Shown in pieces: positions 40,471 to 51,800 of a stretch of DNA of 64,000 nucleotides; the stretch's first letter is position 1; each line of letters starts with the position of its first letter. Below the pieces are notes generated by a model. It did no database searches. It was not told the DNA's origin and was given only the letters and a program-made list of their open reading frames with translations. The stretch comes from Solirubrobacter deserti. GTDB lineage: Bacteria; Actinomycetota; Thermoleophilia; Solirubrobacterales; Solirubrobacteraceae. Location: contig NZ_QPKJ02000004.1 in NCBI RefSeq assembly GCF_003344625.1, positions 248,001 through 312,000 on the forward strand. Reading direction: 5' to 3'. Both the position numbers and the translations under genes were made by a program.

Positions 40471-42611
40471 TCCTCGGCAAGCCTAACCGCCAGGCGCGAA
40501 TACCGACGCGACGTGTCCGGCGTGGCCGCCGCGCGCGTCACGACGGCGCGCGTGCCGACGACCAGCGTCGCCTTTCGCGCGCGGGTCATCGCCGTGTAGA
40601 GCATCTCGCGGCGCAGGAAGTACGGACCGGCGGCGGGGTGCGCGACGACGATCGCCACCGGCAGCTCGATCCCCTGCCCCTTGTGGATCGAGCACGCGTA
40701 CGCGAGCTGCAGGCGCGGCGCCTCCTCGTCGGGCAGCTCGACGACGACGCCGTCCGCGCTCACGACGAGCTTCTCGTCCTGGTGGTCGAGCAGGCGCAGG
40801 ATCGTCCCGTTCATGAGGCCCAGCTCGTGCAGGTTGCGCCCGGAGAGCATCAGCTTGTCGCCGATCCGCAGCCGCCCGCCCATCACCGGGCGCCCGCCGG
40901 CGTTGAGCGCTTGGCGCAGGCGCTGGTTGATCGCTTCGATCCCGAGCGCGCCGCGATAGACGGGCGCGAACACCTGCACGTCGGTCAGCGGGTCCACGCC
41001 GTAGTGCTTGGGCAGCCGCGCGCTCACGAGCGACTCGATCTCGTCCAGCGCCGCCGCGGGATCGCTGCGCTCGATCAGGAACAGGTCGCGCTGCAACCCC
41101 TCGTGAGGCGTGAAGTCGGGCGGCTGGCCCTGGCGCACGGCGTGCGCGCCGCGCACGATCATCGACCCCGCCGCCTGCCGGAAGATGTGCGTGAGCTCGG
41201 CGACCGGCACCGCCTTGGTCGCCACCAGCTCCGCGAACGGCTTGCCCGCGCCGACCGGGGCGAGCTGGTCGGCGTCGCCGACGAGCACGACGTGCATCTG
41301 ATCCCCGACCGCCCGCAGCAACGTGACGAGCAGCTCGAGGTTCGCCATCGACGTCTCGTCCACGACCAGCAGGTCGGCCTCGATCTCGTCGCGCGTCGGG
41401 CCCTGGCCGGGAATCCAGCCGAGCGCGGAGTGGATCGTCGACGCCTCCATGTCCGTGGACTCGGCCATGCGCCGTGCCGCGCGGCCGGTGGGCGCGACGA
41501 GCGCGATCGACGCCTTCTGCGCCTTGGCCGCCGCGCAGATGAGCCGGATCGTCGCGGTCTTGCCGGTGCCGGGACCGCCGGTGACGATCGACAGCCGCGA
41601 CGTGAACGCGGCCGTCACCGCGCCGGCCTGCTCGGGCGCGGGCACGAGGTCGTCGGTGGCGACGACGGCCGGCTCGAGGGTCGGCTGCGCGTTCGCCAGC
41701 CCGTTGACGAGCGCGGCGAGCTCGGCCTCGAGCCGGGCGGTGACGGGCCGATACGCCCACAGGGCCGGCGAGTCCGGCGCGGGCGCGGGCGTGCGTGCGG
41801 GCGGGTCGGCCTCCAGCACGAGGTCTTCGTGCTCGACCATGTCGTGCAGCAGCTGGGCGTCGGGCGGCGGGCCGTTGAGCAGCGTGCCGGCCTTGGCCGT
41901 GAGCTCCGGCACGGGGAGGCACGTCGAACCGTCGCGCTCGGCCTCGATCAGGACGTGGACGACCGCGGCGCGGCGGCGGCCGGGCGAGTCGCGCGGGACC
42001 CCGGCCGCGCGGGCGATCGTGTCGGCGATCTGGAAGCCGACGCCGAACACGTTGGTGAGCTCGTACGGGCGCTTGCGAACCGTGTCGTGCGCGCGCTCGC
42101 CGTACTCGGCGGCGATGCGCGGGACGAGCCAGGCGAGGCCGTGCGGGGCGAGCAGCAGGTGCAGGGCGCGGGTGGAGCGCAGCGCCTGCCAGGACTTCGC
42201 GGCCTCCTTGGAGCGGGCGTGGGAGAGGCCGGCGCGGCGGAAGGCGAGGCCGGGGTCCTCATCGACGATCTCCAGCACGCGTTCGCCGTAGCGCTCGAGC
42301 AGCCGCGCGGCGCGCACGCCGCCGACGTGGCGGACGCGTTTGAGGTAGGCGAGCAGCGCCTCGTCGCCCGACGGCGGCACCGACTCGGCCATGGATACCT
42401 TGACCTGCGGGCCGTAGCGGCGATCCTCGTGCCAGACGCCGCTGATGCGCACGTGCTCGCGCTCCTCCAGGTGCGCCAGCGGGCCGACCAGCACGAGCTC
42501 GTCGCCGCCGCGGTCGGCGTCTATGACCGCGAAGCCCGTGTCCTCGCTGGAGAAGCGGATGCGGCGGATGACGATCTCATCCTCGAACGGGGTGCCGGGC
42601 GCATCCTCCAT
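40467..42611 (-). CDS. recD2: RecD2-type DNA helicase
   Basis: The 714-residue product matches RecD2: an N-terminal OB-like and helix-hairpin-helix region (residues about 1-290, including LTNVFGVGFQIADTIARAAG) and an SF1B motor. The motor has Walker A IVTGGPGTGKTATIRLIC near residues 340-357, LLVVDETSMANLELLVTLL, GDADQLAPVGAGKPFAELV, and the end AYACSIHKGQGIELPVAIVV. It is a 5'-3' helicase in DNA repair, not part of RecBCD. ATG 42611 is the natural start. Coupling to the small MoaD-like gene is odd. Confidence 0.92.
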   Translation of the reverse strand: MEDAPGTPFEDEIVIRRIRFSSEDTGFAVIDADRGGDELVLVGPLAHLEEREHVRISGVWHEDRRYGPQVKVSMAESVPPSGDEALLAYLKRVRHVGGVRAARLLERYGERVLEIVDEDPGLAFRRAGLSHARSKEAAKSWQALRSTRALHLLLAPHGLAWLVPRIAAEYGERAHDTVRKRPYELTNVFGVGFQIADTIARAAGVPRDSPGRRRAAVVHVLIEAERDGSTCLPVPELTAKAGTLLNGPPPDAQLLHDMVEHEDLVLEADPPARTPAPAPDSPALWAYRPVTARLEAELAALVNGLANAQPTLEPAVVATDDLVPAPEQAGAVTAAFTSRLSIVTGGPGTGKTATIRLICAAAKAQKASIALVAPTGRAARRMAESTDMEASTIHSALGWIPGQGPTRDEIEADLLVVDETSMANLELLVTLLRAVGDQMHVVLVGDADQLAPVGAGKPFAELVATKAVPVAELTHIFRQAAGSMIVRGAHAVRQGQPPDFTPHEGLQRDLFLIERSDPAAALDEIESLVSARLPKHYGVDPLTDVQVFAPVYRGALGIEAINQRLRQALNAGGRPVMGGRLRIGDKLMLSGRNLHELGLMNGTILRLLDHQDEKLVVSADGVVVELPDEEAPRLQLAYACSIHKGQGIELPVAIVVAHPAAGPYFLRREMLYTAMTRARKATLVVGTRAVVTRAAATPDTSRRYSRLAVRLAED

Positions 42612-42706
42612 GGCTCGCTGAACCTAGCGGTCGGCCGGACGGATCAGCGTCGGGGCGCGTGAGTCGTCACAGAGTCGGTGCAGAATCGGCGCAGACCGTG
42701 CGCAAG

Positions 42707-43648
42707 TCAGAAGCGGCGGGCGCCGTGGAAGTGCCTGCCCCAGTAGTCGCCGCCGATCGGGTGCTCGCGCACGCCGTGCGTGGTGGCGGAGATCACGGTC
42801 GTCGCGCTGGTGGCGATGCCGACGTGCGACGCGCCCGGGCCGTTGGCGTCGAAGAACACGAGGTCGCCGGCCTGGATGTTCTCGCGCGCGACGGGCGTGC
42901 CGACGTTGAACTGGTCGAAGCTCGTGCGCGGGATCGTGACGCCGGCCTGGGCCATCGCCCACTGCGTCAGGCCCGAGCAGTCCCAGGCCGGACCCTCGCC
43001 GCCGAGCTCGTAGGGCGCACCGAGCTTGGACTGCGCGGCGCCGACCGCCGACATGCCGGAGCCGGAAGGGGCAGAGACGGAACCGGAGCCGGAGGAACCC
43101 TGGGTGTTGCCGGACACGCCGAGCGCGCCGAGCGTCGCCGGACCGGCGATGCCGTCCACGAGGAGCCCGCGGCTGCGCTGGAAGTCCCGCACGGCCTGGC
43201 GCGTGATCGGCCCGTACACGCCGTCGGCGGAGATGCCGAGCGCGCGCTGGATGGCCATGACCGTCGCCGCGTTCGACGACCCGCGCGGGGACGCGGGCGC
43301 AGGCGCGCCCGCGAGCCCGAGCGCGCGCTTGGTGGCCGGGCCGACGATGCCGTCCACGACGAGCCCGCTGCGGGCCTGGAAGTCCCGCACCGCGCGGCGT
43401 GTGACCGGGCCGAAGACGCCGTCGGCCACGATGCCCAGCGCGCGCTGGACGGCGCGCACGTCGTCGCCGGTGTTGCCGCGCTCGAGCTCCTGCGCCGCGG
43501 CGGGGGCCGACGGCACCGCGACCGTCGCCGCGAGCAGCGCGGCCGACACCTGCACGCCCGTCACACGGTGCTTGCTCTGCGCCCGGCGGCGGCGCGAGCG
43601 CTCCAGCGAACGCTCCCACAGCTCGACGCTCGCAAGATCTCGCTCCAT
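42707..43648 (-). CDS. NlpC/P60 peptidoglycan hydrolase with two PG-binding domains
   Basis: The 313-residue product has a membrane/signal segment near residues 30-52, two PG_binding_1 repeats (VRAVQRALGIVADGVFGPVT and VMAIQRALGISADGVYGPIT), a Ser/Gly linker, and an NlpC/P60 domain. That domain has WDCSGLTQWAMAQAGV (catalytic Cys), GDLVFFDANGPGASHVGI (His) and a third polar His near TTHGVREH. It cleaves stem peptides in the cell wall. It is exported. Confidence 0.92.
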   Translation of the reverse strand: MERDLASVELWERSLERSRRRRAQSKHRVTGVQVSAALLAATVAVPSAPAAAQELERGNTGDDVRAVQRALGIVADGVFGPVTRRAVRDFQARSGLVVDGIVGPATKRALGLAGAPAPASPRGSSNAATVMAIQRALGISADGVYGPITRQAVRDFQRSRGLLVDGIAGPATLGALGVSGNTQGSSGSGSVSAPSGSGMSAVGAAQSKLGAPYELGGEGPAWDCSGLTQWAMAQAGVTIPRTSFDQFNVGTPVARENIQAGDLVFFDANGPGASHVGIATSATTVISATTHGVREHPIGGDYWGRHFHGARRF

Positions 43649-43655
43649 CTCGCCA

Positions 43656-44183
43656 TCACACCACGAGCCCCCGACGGATCTGCTCGATGGCGTCGGACAC
43701 GTGCTCGTCCAAGCGCTCGGCCGCGAGCATGCCGCTGTTGATCAGCCCGGCCAGGCCGTGCAGCGTCGCGAAGGCGACCACGCCCGTGCGCTCGGACTCG
43801 AACAGCGCGAACGCGGGCGAGAAGCAGCGGTGGGAGGCGGCCATGAGCTCGCGCGAGCGGTGCTTGCCCGCGAACATCAGCTCCAGCAGCGCGGCGTGCT
43901 CGGTGGCGAAGCGGACATAGGTCCGCGCCCATGCGGCCAGCGGGTCCTCGCCCGCGAGCGCCTCGGCGAGCTGCGCGCCCAGGCGCCGGAAGCCGTCGAG
44001 CGCGAGCTCGTCGAGCAGCTCCTGCTTGTCGAAGAAGTGGCGGCGGGGCGCGGCGTGGCTGACGCCCACCTTGCGCGCGAGCTCGCGCAGCGAGATCTCG
44101 CCGCCCTCGGCAAGCGTCTGCTCGGCGCTCTCGAGCAGCGCCGCGCGCAGGTTCCCGTGGTGGTAGGTCCGGACCGGAGGCAC
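43656..44183 (-). CDS. TetR-family regulator
   Basis: The 175-residue product has the N-terminal TetR HTH (YHHGNLRAALLESAEQTLAE, ISLRELARKVGVSHAAPRRH, FFDKQELLDELA) and a helical ligand domain (WARTYVRFATEHAALLELMF). It is divergent from an SDR gene and lies 61 bp from it. A promoter with an embedded palindrome lies between, so it probably represses the SDR gene in response to a small molecule. Confidence 0.9.
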   Translation of the reverse strand: MPPVRTYHHGNLRAALLESAEQTLAEGGEISLRELARKVGVSHAAPRRHFFDKQELLDELALDGFRRLGAQLAEALAGEDPLAAWARTYVRFATEHAALLELMFAGKHRSRELMAASHRCFSPAFALFESERTGVVAFATLHGLAGLINSGMLAAERLDEHVSDAIEQIRRGLVV

Positions 44184-44208
44184 TTACGGACAGCTTAGGA
44201 TGTTGCCA

Positions 44209-44237
44209 TTGACATCATTGTTGTCATCGTCTACTTT
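44209..44237 (+). promoter_or_regulatory. Consensus promoter with palindromic operator, leaderless SDR gene
   Basis: TTGACA (44209-44214), 17 bases, TACTTT (44232-44237). The spacer holds TGACA-N7-TGTCA (44210-44226), a likely TetR operator overlapping the -35 element. Transcription should start about 7 bases after the -10, at or within a base of ATG 44245, so the SDR mRNA is predicted to be leaderless. Confidence 0.68.
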
Positions 44238-44244
44238 AGAGCGC

Positions 44245-45144
44245 ATGAGCCCCTGGACCGCCACCGACATCCCCGATCAGACCGGCCGCACCTACGTCAT
44301 CACCGGCGCCAACAGCGGCATCGGTCTCGCCGCCGCGCGCGAGGTGGTGCGCAAGGGCGCGCGCGTGATCCTCGCGGTCCGCAACACCGCCAAGGGTGAG
44401 GAGGCGGCGCGTGGCATGCCGGGTGAGACGGAGGTACGCGCGCTGGACCTCGCCGACCTGAGCTCGGTGCGCGCGTTCGCGCAGGCCGTGGACGAGGACG
44501 TCGCCGTGCTGGTCAACAACGCGGGCGTGATGAACATCCCGCTGGCGCGCACGGCCGACGGGTTCGAGATGCAGTTCGGCACCAACCATCTCGGGCACTT
44601 CGCTCTCACGAACCTGCTGCTGCCGCGCATCACCGACCGGGTGGTGGTCGTGGCCTCCGGCGCGCACCGCTTCGGCAAGATGCGCTTCGACGATCTCAAC
44701 TGGGAGCAGGGCTACCAGCGCCACCGCGCCTACGGGCAGGCCAAGCTGTCGAACCTGCTGTTCATGTCCGAGCTGCAGCGCGAGCTGGAGGCGGCCGGCT
44801 CGTCGGTCAGAGCGGTCGGCGCGCACCCGGGATGGGCGGCGACGAACCTGCAGCGCAACTCCGGTAACCCGATCGAGCACCTGCTGGTGCACACCATCGG
44901 TAACCGGCTGTGGGCGCAGAGCGGGGACATGGGCGCGCTGCCGACGCTGTTCGCCGCCACGCAGGACATCCCCGGGGACACCTACATCGGGCCGGACGGG
45001 CGTGGGGAGATGCGCGGGTACCCGACCGTCGTCGGGCGCAGCGCCGCCGCGCAGGACGCCGAGGCAGCCGCGCGGCTGTGGGCCGAGTCCGAACGCCTCA
45101 CCGGCGTGAGTTTTCCGCGCGAGGCGTCAACTTTGGTCCGGTAG
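44245..45144 (+). CDS. Short-chain dehydrogenase/reductase
   Basis: The 299-residue product has the SDR marks: GRTYVITGANSGIGLAAARE (TGxxxGIG), VLVNNAGVMNIP (NNAG), VVASGAHRF and YGQAKLSNLLF (YxxxK). It belongs to the retinol-dehydrogenase-like group that reduces carbonyl compounds with NAD(P)H. ATG 44245 fits the promoter position. It is probably controlled by the divergent TetR protein. Confidence 0.91.
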   Translation: MSPWTATDIPDQTGRTYVITGANSGIGLAAAREVVRKGARVILAVRNTAKGEEAARGMPGETEVRALDLADLSSVRAFAQAVDEDVAVLVNNAGVMNIPLARTADGFEMQFGTNHLGHFALTNLLLPRITDRVVVVASGAHRFGKMRFDDLNWEQGYQRHRAYGQAKLSNLLFMSELQRELEAAGSSVRAVGAHPGWAATNLQRNSGNPIEHLLVHTIGNRLWAQSGDMGALPTLFAATQDIPGDTYIGPDGRGEMRGYPTVVGRSAAAQDAEAAARLWAESERLTGVSFPREASTLVR

Positions 45145-45182
45145 TCCTCCGTTTATCTCCACCGGGCGGAGGAAACACCTCC
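45145..45182 (+). promoter_or_regulatory. Alternative hairpins over the kinase ribosome-binding site
   Basis: TCCTCCG (45145-45151) can pair with CGGAGGA (45167-45173), and the same GGAGG (45168-45172) can instead pair with CCTCC (45178-45182). The GGAGGA is the best Shine-Dalgarno for the kinase GTG at 45187. Mutually exclusive hairpins could control translation. Confidence 0.38.
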
Positions 45183-45186
45183 TCGG

Positions 45187-48100
45187 GTGACGTCACGGCG
45201 GTCGCCAGTCCGCGCGCCGGGGGCCAGCATCCTGCTCGCGGTGGCGGTGCTCGCCGCCATCGCCGCGGTGTTCGCCAACCACCAGCTGTCGCGGAACACG
45301 CTCGAGCACACGTCGCAATGGCGCGAGTATGTGGCGACGATCCGCAACGAGGCTTCGCTCGGCCGGCTCGCCGCCGAGCGACGGGCGGCCGGTTTCCCCG
45401 ACGCGGATGTGGACACGCCGCTGGCCGCCGCCCTGGACGCGTGCGATCGGCTGCGTGCGCGCGGGGACGACGGCGTGCGCAGCGCCGCCAACACGCTCTG
45501 CCGCCAGGTGGTGTTGCTGCGGGCGACGCCGCGCGACGACGTCGTGTTCGGCCGGCTGCTGCGCGAACGTGACCGGACCGTCGCGGCGATCGAGGCGCGC
45601 CGGCACGCGGACGAGGACTGGCTGTTGCGGCTGGCGCTCATCCTCGGGGCGTTGGTCGTGGCGCTGTTCGCCGGGGCGGGCTTCGCGCTGCGTCGCGCGC
45701 GTCTGAAGCTGGCGCTGCAGGCGCGCCAGCACGAAGGCATCCTGCGTTCGGTCGGTGACGGCATCATCACCACCGACGCCGACGGGATCATCACGTACGC
45801 CAACCCGGCGGCGCACGAGTTGCTCGGCGCCGACGATCTGCGCGGACACTCGGTCGCGGAGGGTTCCAGCTCACTCCCGCTCGCGACGCTGCGGGACGGC
45901 AAGACCCGCTACGTGGAGGGTGAGGTCGTGCAAGGTGGCGACGGCGTCGAGCGGGTCCTGTCGTACACATTGAGCGGGCTGCGCCGTCGCGACCGGGTCG
46001 TCGGTGTGGCGTCGGTCTTCCGCGACGTATCCGATCGGGTCCGAAAGCAGCGCCGCACCGATGCCGAGCACGCCGCCACACGCGTGCTGGCCGGTGCCGG
46101 CAACTTCGGCGAGGCGGCTCCGCGGCTCGCCGAGCTCGTCTGCACGGCGCTGCGCTGGAAGGTCGGCGCGGTCTGGCTCGTGGACGGCGGCGAGCTCCGG
46201 CTGGCGGCGCATTGGTCGTCGAATGCCGAGACGGCCGAGGAGATCCGGGCCCGAGCCGGCGATCTTTCGCTCAGACGCGGTGAAGGGCTCGCGGGGCAGG
46301 CGTGGGCGGCGCGAGAGCCGGCCTGGATCGTGGACGCGCAGCAGGACGAGCGCTTCGCGCACGCGCGGGCGCTCGGGCTCCGCGGGGGCCTCGCCGTTCC
46401 GGTCATCAGCGACGGCACGTGCCTCGGCGTGCTCGAGTTCTTCGACGACGCGGTGCACCCGCGCGACGGCGATGTCGAGTCCACGATGACCTCGATCGCC
46501 GTCTATCTCGGCCAGTTCATGCAGCGCCGGCGGGCGGAGGCCGAGCTCGTGGTGGCGCGCGACGAGGCACTGGAGGCGGCGCGCCTGAAGTCGGAGTTCG
46601 TGGCCAACGTCAGCCACGAGATCCGCACCCCGATGAACGGCGTCCTCGGCATGGCCGACCTGCTGCTGGACACGCCGCTCGACGACGAGCAGCGCTCGTT
46701 CGCCGAGACCGTCAAGAGCTCGGGCGGCGCGCTGCTGTCGATCATCAACGACATCCTCGACTTCTCCAAGATCGAGGCCGGCAAGCTCGACCTGGACCCG
46801 GTGGACTTCGACATCCGCGAGGCCGTCGCCGACGTCTGCGACCTCCTCGCGGGACGCGCCCGCGACGACGTCGAGCTCGTTGCGCAGATCTCGGAGGACG
46901 TCCCGCGGACGGTGACCGGCGACGAGGTCCGGCTGCGTCAGGTCCTCACCAACCTCGTCGGCAACGCGCTCAAGTTCACGCACGAGGGCGAGGTCGTCGT
47001 GACCGTGACGGCCGAGACCGGCGGGTTGCGGGTCGCGGTGCGCGACACCGGCATCGGCATCGACCCGGCCAAGCTCGACGGGCTCTTCGACTCCTTCAGC
47101 CAGGCCGACGCCTCGACTACGCGCCGGTACGGCGGCACCGGACTGGGCCTCGCGATCTCGCGCCAGCTGGTGGAGATGATGGGCGGCCGGATCGGCGCCG
47201 AGTCCGTCCCGGGCCAGGGGAGCACGTTCTGGTTCACCGTCCGCATGGCCACGGCGCAGACGCGCGAGCGGACACCGGCGCGCGAGCTGGCCGGGCTGAA
47301 GGTCCTGATCGTCGACGACAACGCGACCAACCGCGAGATCCTCGAGCGCCGGCTGAACTCGTGGCGGATGAACGCCGGAAGCGCCGACGACGGGCACGCC
47401 GGCCTGGCCTGCATCCGCAAGGCGCGTGCCGCCGGCGAGCCGTACGACCTCGTGCTGCTCGACCATCACATGCCCGGCCTGGACGGGCTCGGCGTCGCGG
47501 CCGCGCTCGACGAGGGCGGCCCGCGCGTGATCCTGCTCAGCTCCGCGGGCCGCACGCGCGGCGGCCCGGGCATCAACGCGACGCTCACCAAGCCCGTGCG
47601 CGAGTCGCGCCTATACGACACGATCGCGAACACGATGGTGGGCCGCGCCCCCACGCCCAAGGCACCGGCCGCCCAGCCGCCGGCGTCGGCGCCGGCCCGC
47701 GACGGCGCGCCGATCCTGCTCGCCGAGGACAACCCGACCAACCAGGCCGTCGCGCTCAACGTCCTGCGCCGGCGGGGCTTCCGCGTGCAGGTCGTCGACA
47801 ACGGCGCCGAGGCCGTGGAGGCGATCCGGCGCGAGCCGTTCGCGGCGGTGCTGATGGACTGCCAGATGCCCGTGCTCGACGGCTACGCGGCCACGGCGGA
47901 GATCCGCGAGATCGAGGGCGAGGAGCGCCACACGCCGATCATCGCCATGACCGCGCACGCGATGGAGGGCGCGCGCGAGCGCTGTCTGGCCGCCGGGATG
48001 GACGACTACCTGAGCAAGCCGCTGCACGCGGACGCGCTCGACGAGGTGCTCCGGCGCTGGATCGATGCGCCCAACCCGACCGTGATGGACCGCGGCTTTC

Positions 48101-48420
48101 TCGCCTCGCTGGCCCGCGACATCGGCGGGGAGGACGTCGTGGCCGAGATCTGCGACCTCTTCCTGTCCGACATCGACCCGCGCATGGACGAGCTCCGGCG
48201 CGCCGCCGAGGACGGGGACGCCGAGTCGCTGCGCCGCGGAGCGCACCAGCTCAAGGGCAGCGCGTCGAACATCGGTGCCGTCGCGGTGTCCGGCGCGGCC
48301 GCCGAGCTCGAGCGGCTGGCCAAGGCGGGAGAGCTCGACGCGGTGCAGGCGCCGCTCAGCCGTCTCTCGGACGCGGTGCGGTTGACCCGCGCGGCGCTGG
48401 GTAAACCGTCAACTCAGTGA
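45187..48420 (+). CDS. Hybrid sensor histidine kinase (PAS, GAF, HisKA, HATPase, 2x REC, HPt)
   Basis: The 1077-residue product starts at GTG 45187. Two membrane helices (about 11-28 and 147-165) flank an extracellular loop of about 120 residues. A PAS domain (about 180-280), a GAF domain (about 305-445), HisKA with [17 protein letters not shown] (His477), and a HATPase with DTGIGID and [10 protein letters not shown] follow. A first receiver has Asp759 (LLDHHMPG) and a second has Asp891 ([12 protein letters not shown]). An HPt domain has His1020 ([13 protein letters not shown]). This complete phosphorelay would pass phosphate to a separate regulator; the REC gene coupled downstream is a candidate. 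Confidence 0.94.
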   Translation: MTSRRSPVRAPGASILLAVAVLAAIAAVFANHQLSRNTLEHTSQWREYVATIRNEASLGRLAAERRAAGFPDADVDTPLAAALDACDRLRARGDDGVRSAANTLCRQVVLLRATPRDDVVFGRLLRERDRTVAAIEARRHADEDWLLRLALILGALVVALFAGAGFALRRARLKLALQARQHEGILRSVGDGIITTDADGIITYANPAAHELLGADDLRGHSVAEGSSSLPLATLRDGKTRYVEGEVVQGGDGVERVLSYTLSGLRRRDRVVGVASVFRDVSDRVRKQRRTDAEHAATRVLAGAGNFGEAAPRLAELVCTALRWKVGAVWLVDGGELRLAAHWSSNAETAEEIRARAGDLSLRRGEGLAGQAWAAREPAWIVDAQQDERFAHARALGLRGGLAVPVISDGTCLGVLEFFDDAVHPRDGDVESTMTSIAVYLGQFMQRRRAEAELVVARDEALEAARLKSEFVANVSHEIRTPMNGVLGMADLLLDTPLDDEQRSFAETVKSSGGALLSIINDILDFSKIEAGKLDLDPVDFDIREAVADVCDLLAGRARDDVELVAQISEDVPRTVTGDEVRLRQVLTNLVGNALKFTHEGEVVVTVTAETGGLRVAVRDTGIGIDPAKLDGLFDSFSQADASTTRRYGGTGLGLAISRQLVEMMGGRIGAESVPGQGSTFWFTVRMATAQTRERTPARELAGLKVLIVDDNATNREILERRLNSWRMNAGSADDGHAGLACIRKARAAGEPYDLVLLDHHMPGLDGLGVAAALDEGGPRVILLSSAGRTRGGPGINATLTKPVRESRLYDTIANTMVGRAPTPKAPAAQPPASAPARDGAPILLAEDNPTNQAVALNVLRRRGFRVQVVDNGAEAVEAIRREPFAAVLMDCQMPVLDGYAATAEIREIEGEERHTPIIAMTAHAMEGARERCLAAGMDDYLSKPLHADALDEVLRRWIDAPNPTVMDRGFLASLARDIGGEDVVAEICDLFLSDIDPRMDELRRAAEDGDAESLRRGAHQLKGSASNIGAVAVSGAAAELERLAKAGELDAVQAPLSRLSDAVRLTRAALGKPSTQ

Positions 48421-48818
48421 AGATCATTGTCGCGGAGGACGATCCGGTTTCGCGCCGCGTGCTCGAAGCAGTGCTGAACCGGATGGGCCACGAGTGCGAG
48501 TCCGCCGAGGACGGCGAATCCGCGTGGGCGCACTTCAAGGCCGCGGTCCCCGACGTGCTCATCACCGACTGGATGATGCCGGGCATGGCGGGCCCGGACC
48601 TGTGCCGCCACGTGCGCGCCGCCTACGGGCCTGATTGCTACGTGATCATGTTGACCGCGCTCAGCGGCGACAACGAGATCCGGACCGCGATCGAGGCCGG
48701 CGCCGACGACTTCCTCAATAAGCCGCTGGACCGCAACCAGCTGACGATGCGCTTGGCGGTCGCCGACCGGTTGCGCGCGCTGCGGCTCAAAGTGGCTGAG
48801 CTCGACGGAAAGGCGTAG
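48417..48818 (+). CDS. Single-domain response regulator
   Basis: The 133-residue product starts at GTG 48417, overlapping the kinase TGA. It has [38 protein letters not shown] with the phospho-Asp, LTALSG (switch Thr) and [11 protein letters not shown] (Lys). There is no output domain, so it acts by protein-protein contact or as a phosphate sink. GDH starts 10 bp downstream. Confidence 0.92.
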   Translation: MKIIVAEDDPVSRRVLEAVLNRMGHECESAEDGESAWAHFKAAVPDVLITDWMMPGMAGPDLCRHVRAAYGPDCYVIMLTALSGDNEIRTAIEAGADDFLNKPLDRNQLTMRLAVADRLRALRLKVAELDGKA

Positions 48819-48828
48819 CGTCCGTGAC

Positions 48829-51800
48829 ATGTCCACTCCAGCGCAGGACGTCGAGTCGGCGCTCATCGAATCGGTCTGTGAACGGGTTCGCGAGCGGGTG
48901 GCCCCGGAGGAGGTCGCCGAAGCCGAAGCGTTCGTCCGCCAGTACTACCGCCGCGCCCCCGCGGCCGACCTGAAGGGCCGCGAGCCGGTCGACCTGTACG
49001 GCGCCGCGCTGGCGCACTGGGCGTTCGGGAAGGATCGCGCCCCGGGCGAGCCGCGCGTGCGCGCGTACAACCCGACGTTCGAGCAGCACGGCTGGCAGTC
49101 GCCGCACACGGCGATCGAGGTCGTCTCCGACGACATGCCGTTTCTCGTGGACTCGGCGAGCATGGAGCTCAGCCGGCGCGAGCTCGGCATTCACGTGCTC
49201 GTCCACCCGGTCATCGGCGACGAGTCCTACATGCACATCGAGGTCGACCGCCAGGCGGACGGCTTCGAGACGCTCGAGCAGGCGATCCTGGGCGTGCTCG
49301 CACAGGTGCGCGCGGCGGTCGAGGACTGGCAGCCGATGCGCGAGCGCATGCAGGCGCTGCTCGAGGAGCCGATGCCGGCGGGCGTGGACACCGACGAGTT
49401 CGAGGAGGCCCGGGCGCTGCTCGCCTGGGTCGCCGACCACCACTTCACCTACCTCGGCTACCGCGAGTACGAGCTGACCGAGGACTCGCTGCGCGCCGTC
49501 GAGGGCTCCGGCCTCGGCCTGCTGCGCGGGGGCGGGGCCGAGTCGACCGGCTTCTCCAAGCTCCCGGTGGCGGTGCGCGCGCTCGCCCGTGAGCCCGACC
49601 CGCTCGTGCTGGCCAAGGCGACGACGCGCTCCCCGGTCCACCGGCCGGCGTACCTGGACTACATCGGCGTCAAGCGCTTCGACGACGACGGCAACGTGAT
49701 CGGCGAGCGCCGCTTCCTCGGCCTCTACACGACCGGCGCCTACCGCGAGGTGCCGGCCAACATCCCGGTGCTGCGGCGCAAGGCGGCCGCGGTCCGCGAG
49801 CGCGCCGGATTCGTGGCAGGCAGCCACGACGACAAGGCGCTCGTCGAGGTCATCGACACCTTCCCGCGCGACGAGCTGTTCCAGATCGGCGTCGACGACC
49901 TGTACGAGATCGCGGTCGGGATCCTCGAGCTCGGCGAGCGCCAGCGCGTGCGGCTGTTCATGCGCACGGACCGCTACGAGCGCTTCGTCTCCTGCCTGGT
50001 GTTCGTCCCGCGCGACCGCTTCAACACGGCCAACCGGATCAAGATCGGCGAGATCCTCACCGAGGCGCTCGGCGCCGAGTCGCTGGACTGGGGGCTGCGC
50101 CTGACCGAGTGGGTGCTGGTGCGCATCCACTACACGCTGCACCTGCCCGCCGGGACCCGCCCGGACTACGACGCGCAGGAGCTGGAGGCGCGGATCGTCG
50201 AGGCCATCCGCTCGTGGGACGACGACCTGTTCGACGCGCTGCTGGAGGAGTTCGGCGAGGAGAGCGGGATGGCGCTCAACCGCCAGTACGGCGCCGCCTT
50301 CCCGCCCGCGTACCGCCACGACCTGCTGGCGCGCTCGGCCGTCGCCGACGTCCAGCGCATCGAAGGCCTGAGCGACGAGAATGACCTGGACCTCTCCCTG
50401 TACCGCCCGCTCGAGGCCCCGCCCGGCGCGCTGCGCTGCAAGGTCTACCGGCGCGGCGAGCGCGTGTCGCTGTCCGACGTGCTGCCGATGTTCGAGTCGC
50501 TCGGCCTCACCGTGACGGACGAGCGGCCCTACCAGGTCACCCCGCGCGAGGGTCCTCCGGCGTGGCTGTACGACTTCGGCCTGCATGCGCAGGGACCGGT
50601 GGACGTGGACGCCATCCGCGACCGCTTCCACGAGGGCTTCGAGCGCGTCTGGCGCGGCGAGGCCGAGCAGGACGGCTTCAACGGCCTCATCCTCGCCGCC
50701 GGGCTCGACTGGCGCGAGGTGACCATGCTGCGCGCGGTCGCCCGTTACCTGCGCCAGGCGGGAATCCCGTTCAGCGACCGCTATATGGAGAACACGCTGC
50801 TCGAGCACGCGGGCGTGGCGCGCGCGCTGGTGGAGCTGTTCCGCGCGCGCTTCGATCCGTCCGGTACCCGCGGCGGCGCCGACCGGATCGCGGAGCGGAT
50901 CGAGCAGGCGATCGACGCCGTGGACTCGCTCGACCAGGACCGCATCCTGCGCGGCTTCCTCAGCGTCGTCACCGCGATGCTGCGCACGAACTACTTCCTG
51001 CCCGGCCCGAAGCCGTACGTCAGCTTCAAGCTCGACCCGCACCAGATCCCGCTCACGCCCCTGCCGCGCCCGAAGTTCGAGATCTTCGTGCACTCCCCAC
51101 GCGTGGAAGGCGTGCACCTGCGCGGCGGCGCGGTCGCGCGCGGCGGGCTGCGCTGGTCGGACCGGCGCGAGGACTTCCGCACGGAGATCCTCGGCCTGAT
51201 GAAGGCGCAGATGGTCAAGAACGCCGTCATCGTGCCGGTCGGCTCCAAGGGCGGCTTCGTGGTCAAGCGGCCCGGTGACCAGGTGGTCGAGTGCTACACG
51301 ACCTTTCTGTCCGGCCTGCTGGACGTGACCGACAACATCGTCGGCGAGGACGTCGTCCCGCCCTCGCACGTCGTCCGCGCCGACGGCGACGATCCGTACC
51401 TGGTCGTGGCCGCGGACAAGGGCACTGCGACGTTCAGCGACATCGCCAACGGCGTCGCGAACCAGTACGGCTTCTGGCTCGGGGACGCGTTCGCTTCCGG
51501 CGGCTCGGTCGGCTACGACCACAAGGCGATGGGCATCACCGCGCGCTCCGCCTGGGTGAGCGTACAACGCCACTTCCGCGAGCTCGGCGTCGACGTCCAG
51601 GCGCAGGACTTCACCGTCGCGGGCATCGGCGACATGAGCGGCGACGTGTTCGGCAACGGCATGATGCTCTCCCCGCACATCAAGCTCGTCGCCGCGTTCG
51701 ACCACCGGCACGTGTTCCTGGACCCCGACCCGGACCCGGCCGCGAGCCTGGCCGAGCGCGAGCGGCTGTTCAAGCTTCCCCGCTCATCGTGGGACGACTA

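Noticed and set aside
48787..51711. 974-residue minus-strand open frame across the glutamate dehydrogenase gene
   Set aside because: It is an antisense shadow caused by GC-rich codons. The plus-strand GDH has clear motifs and this frame has none.
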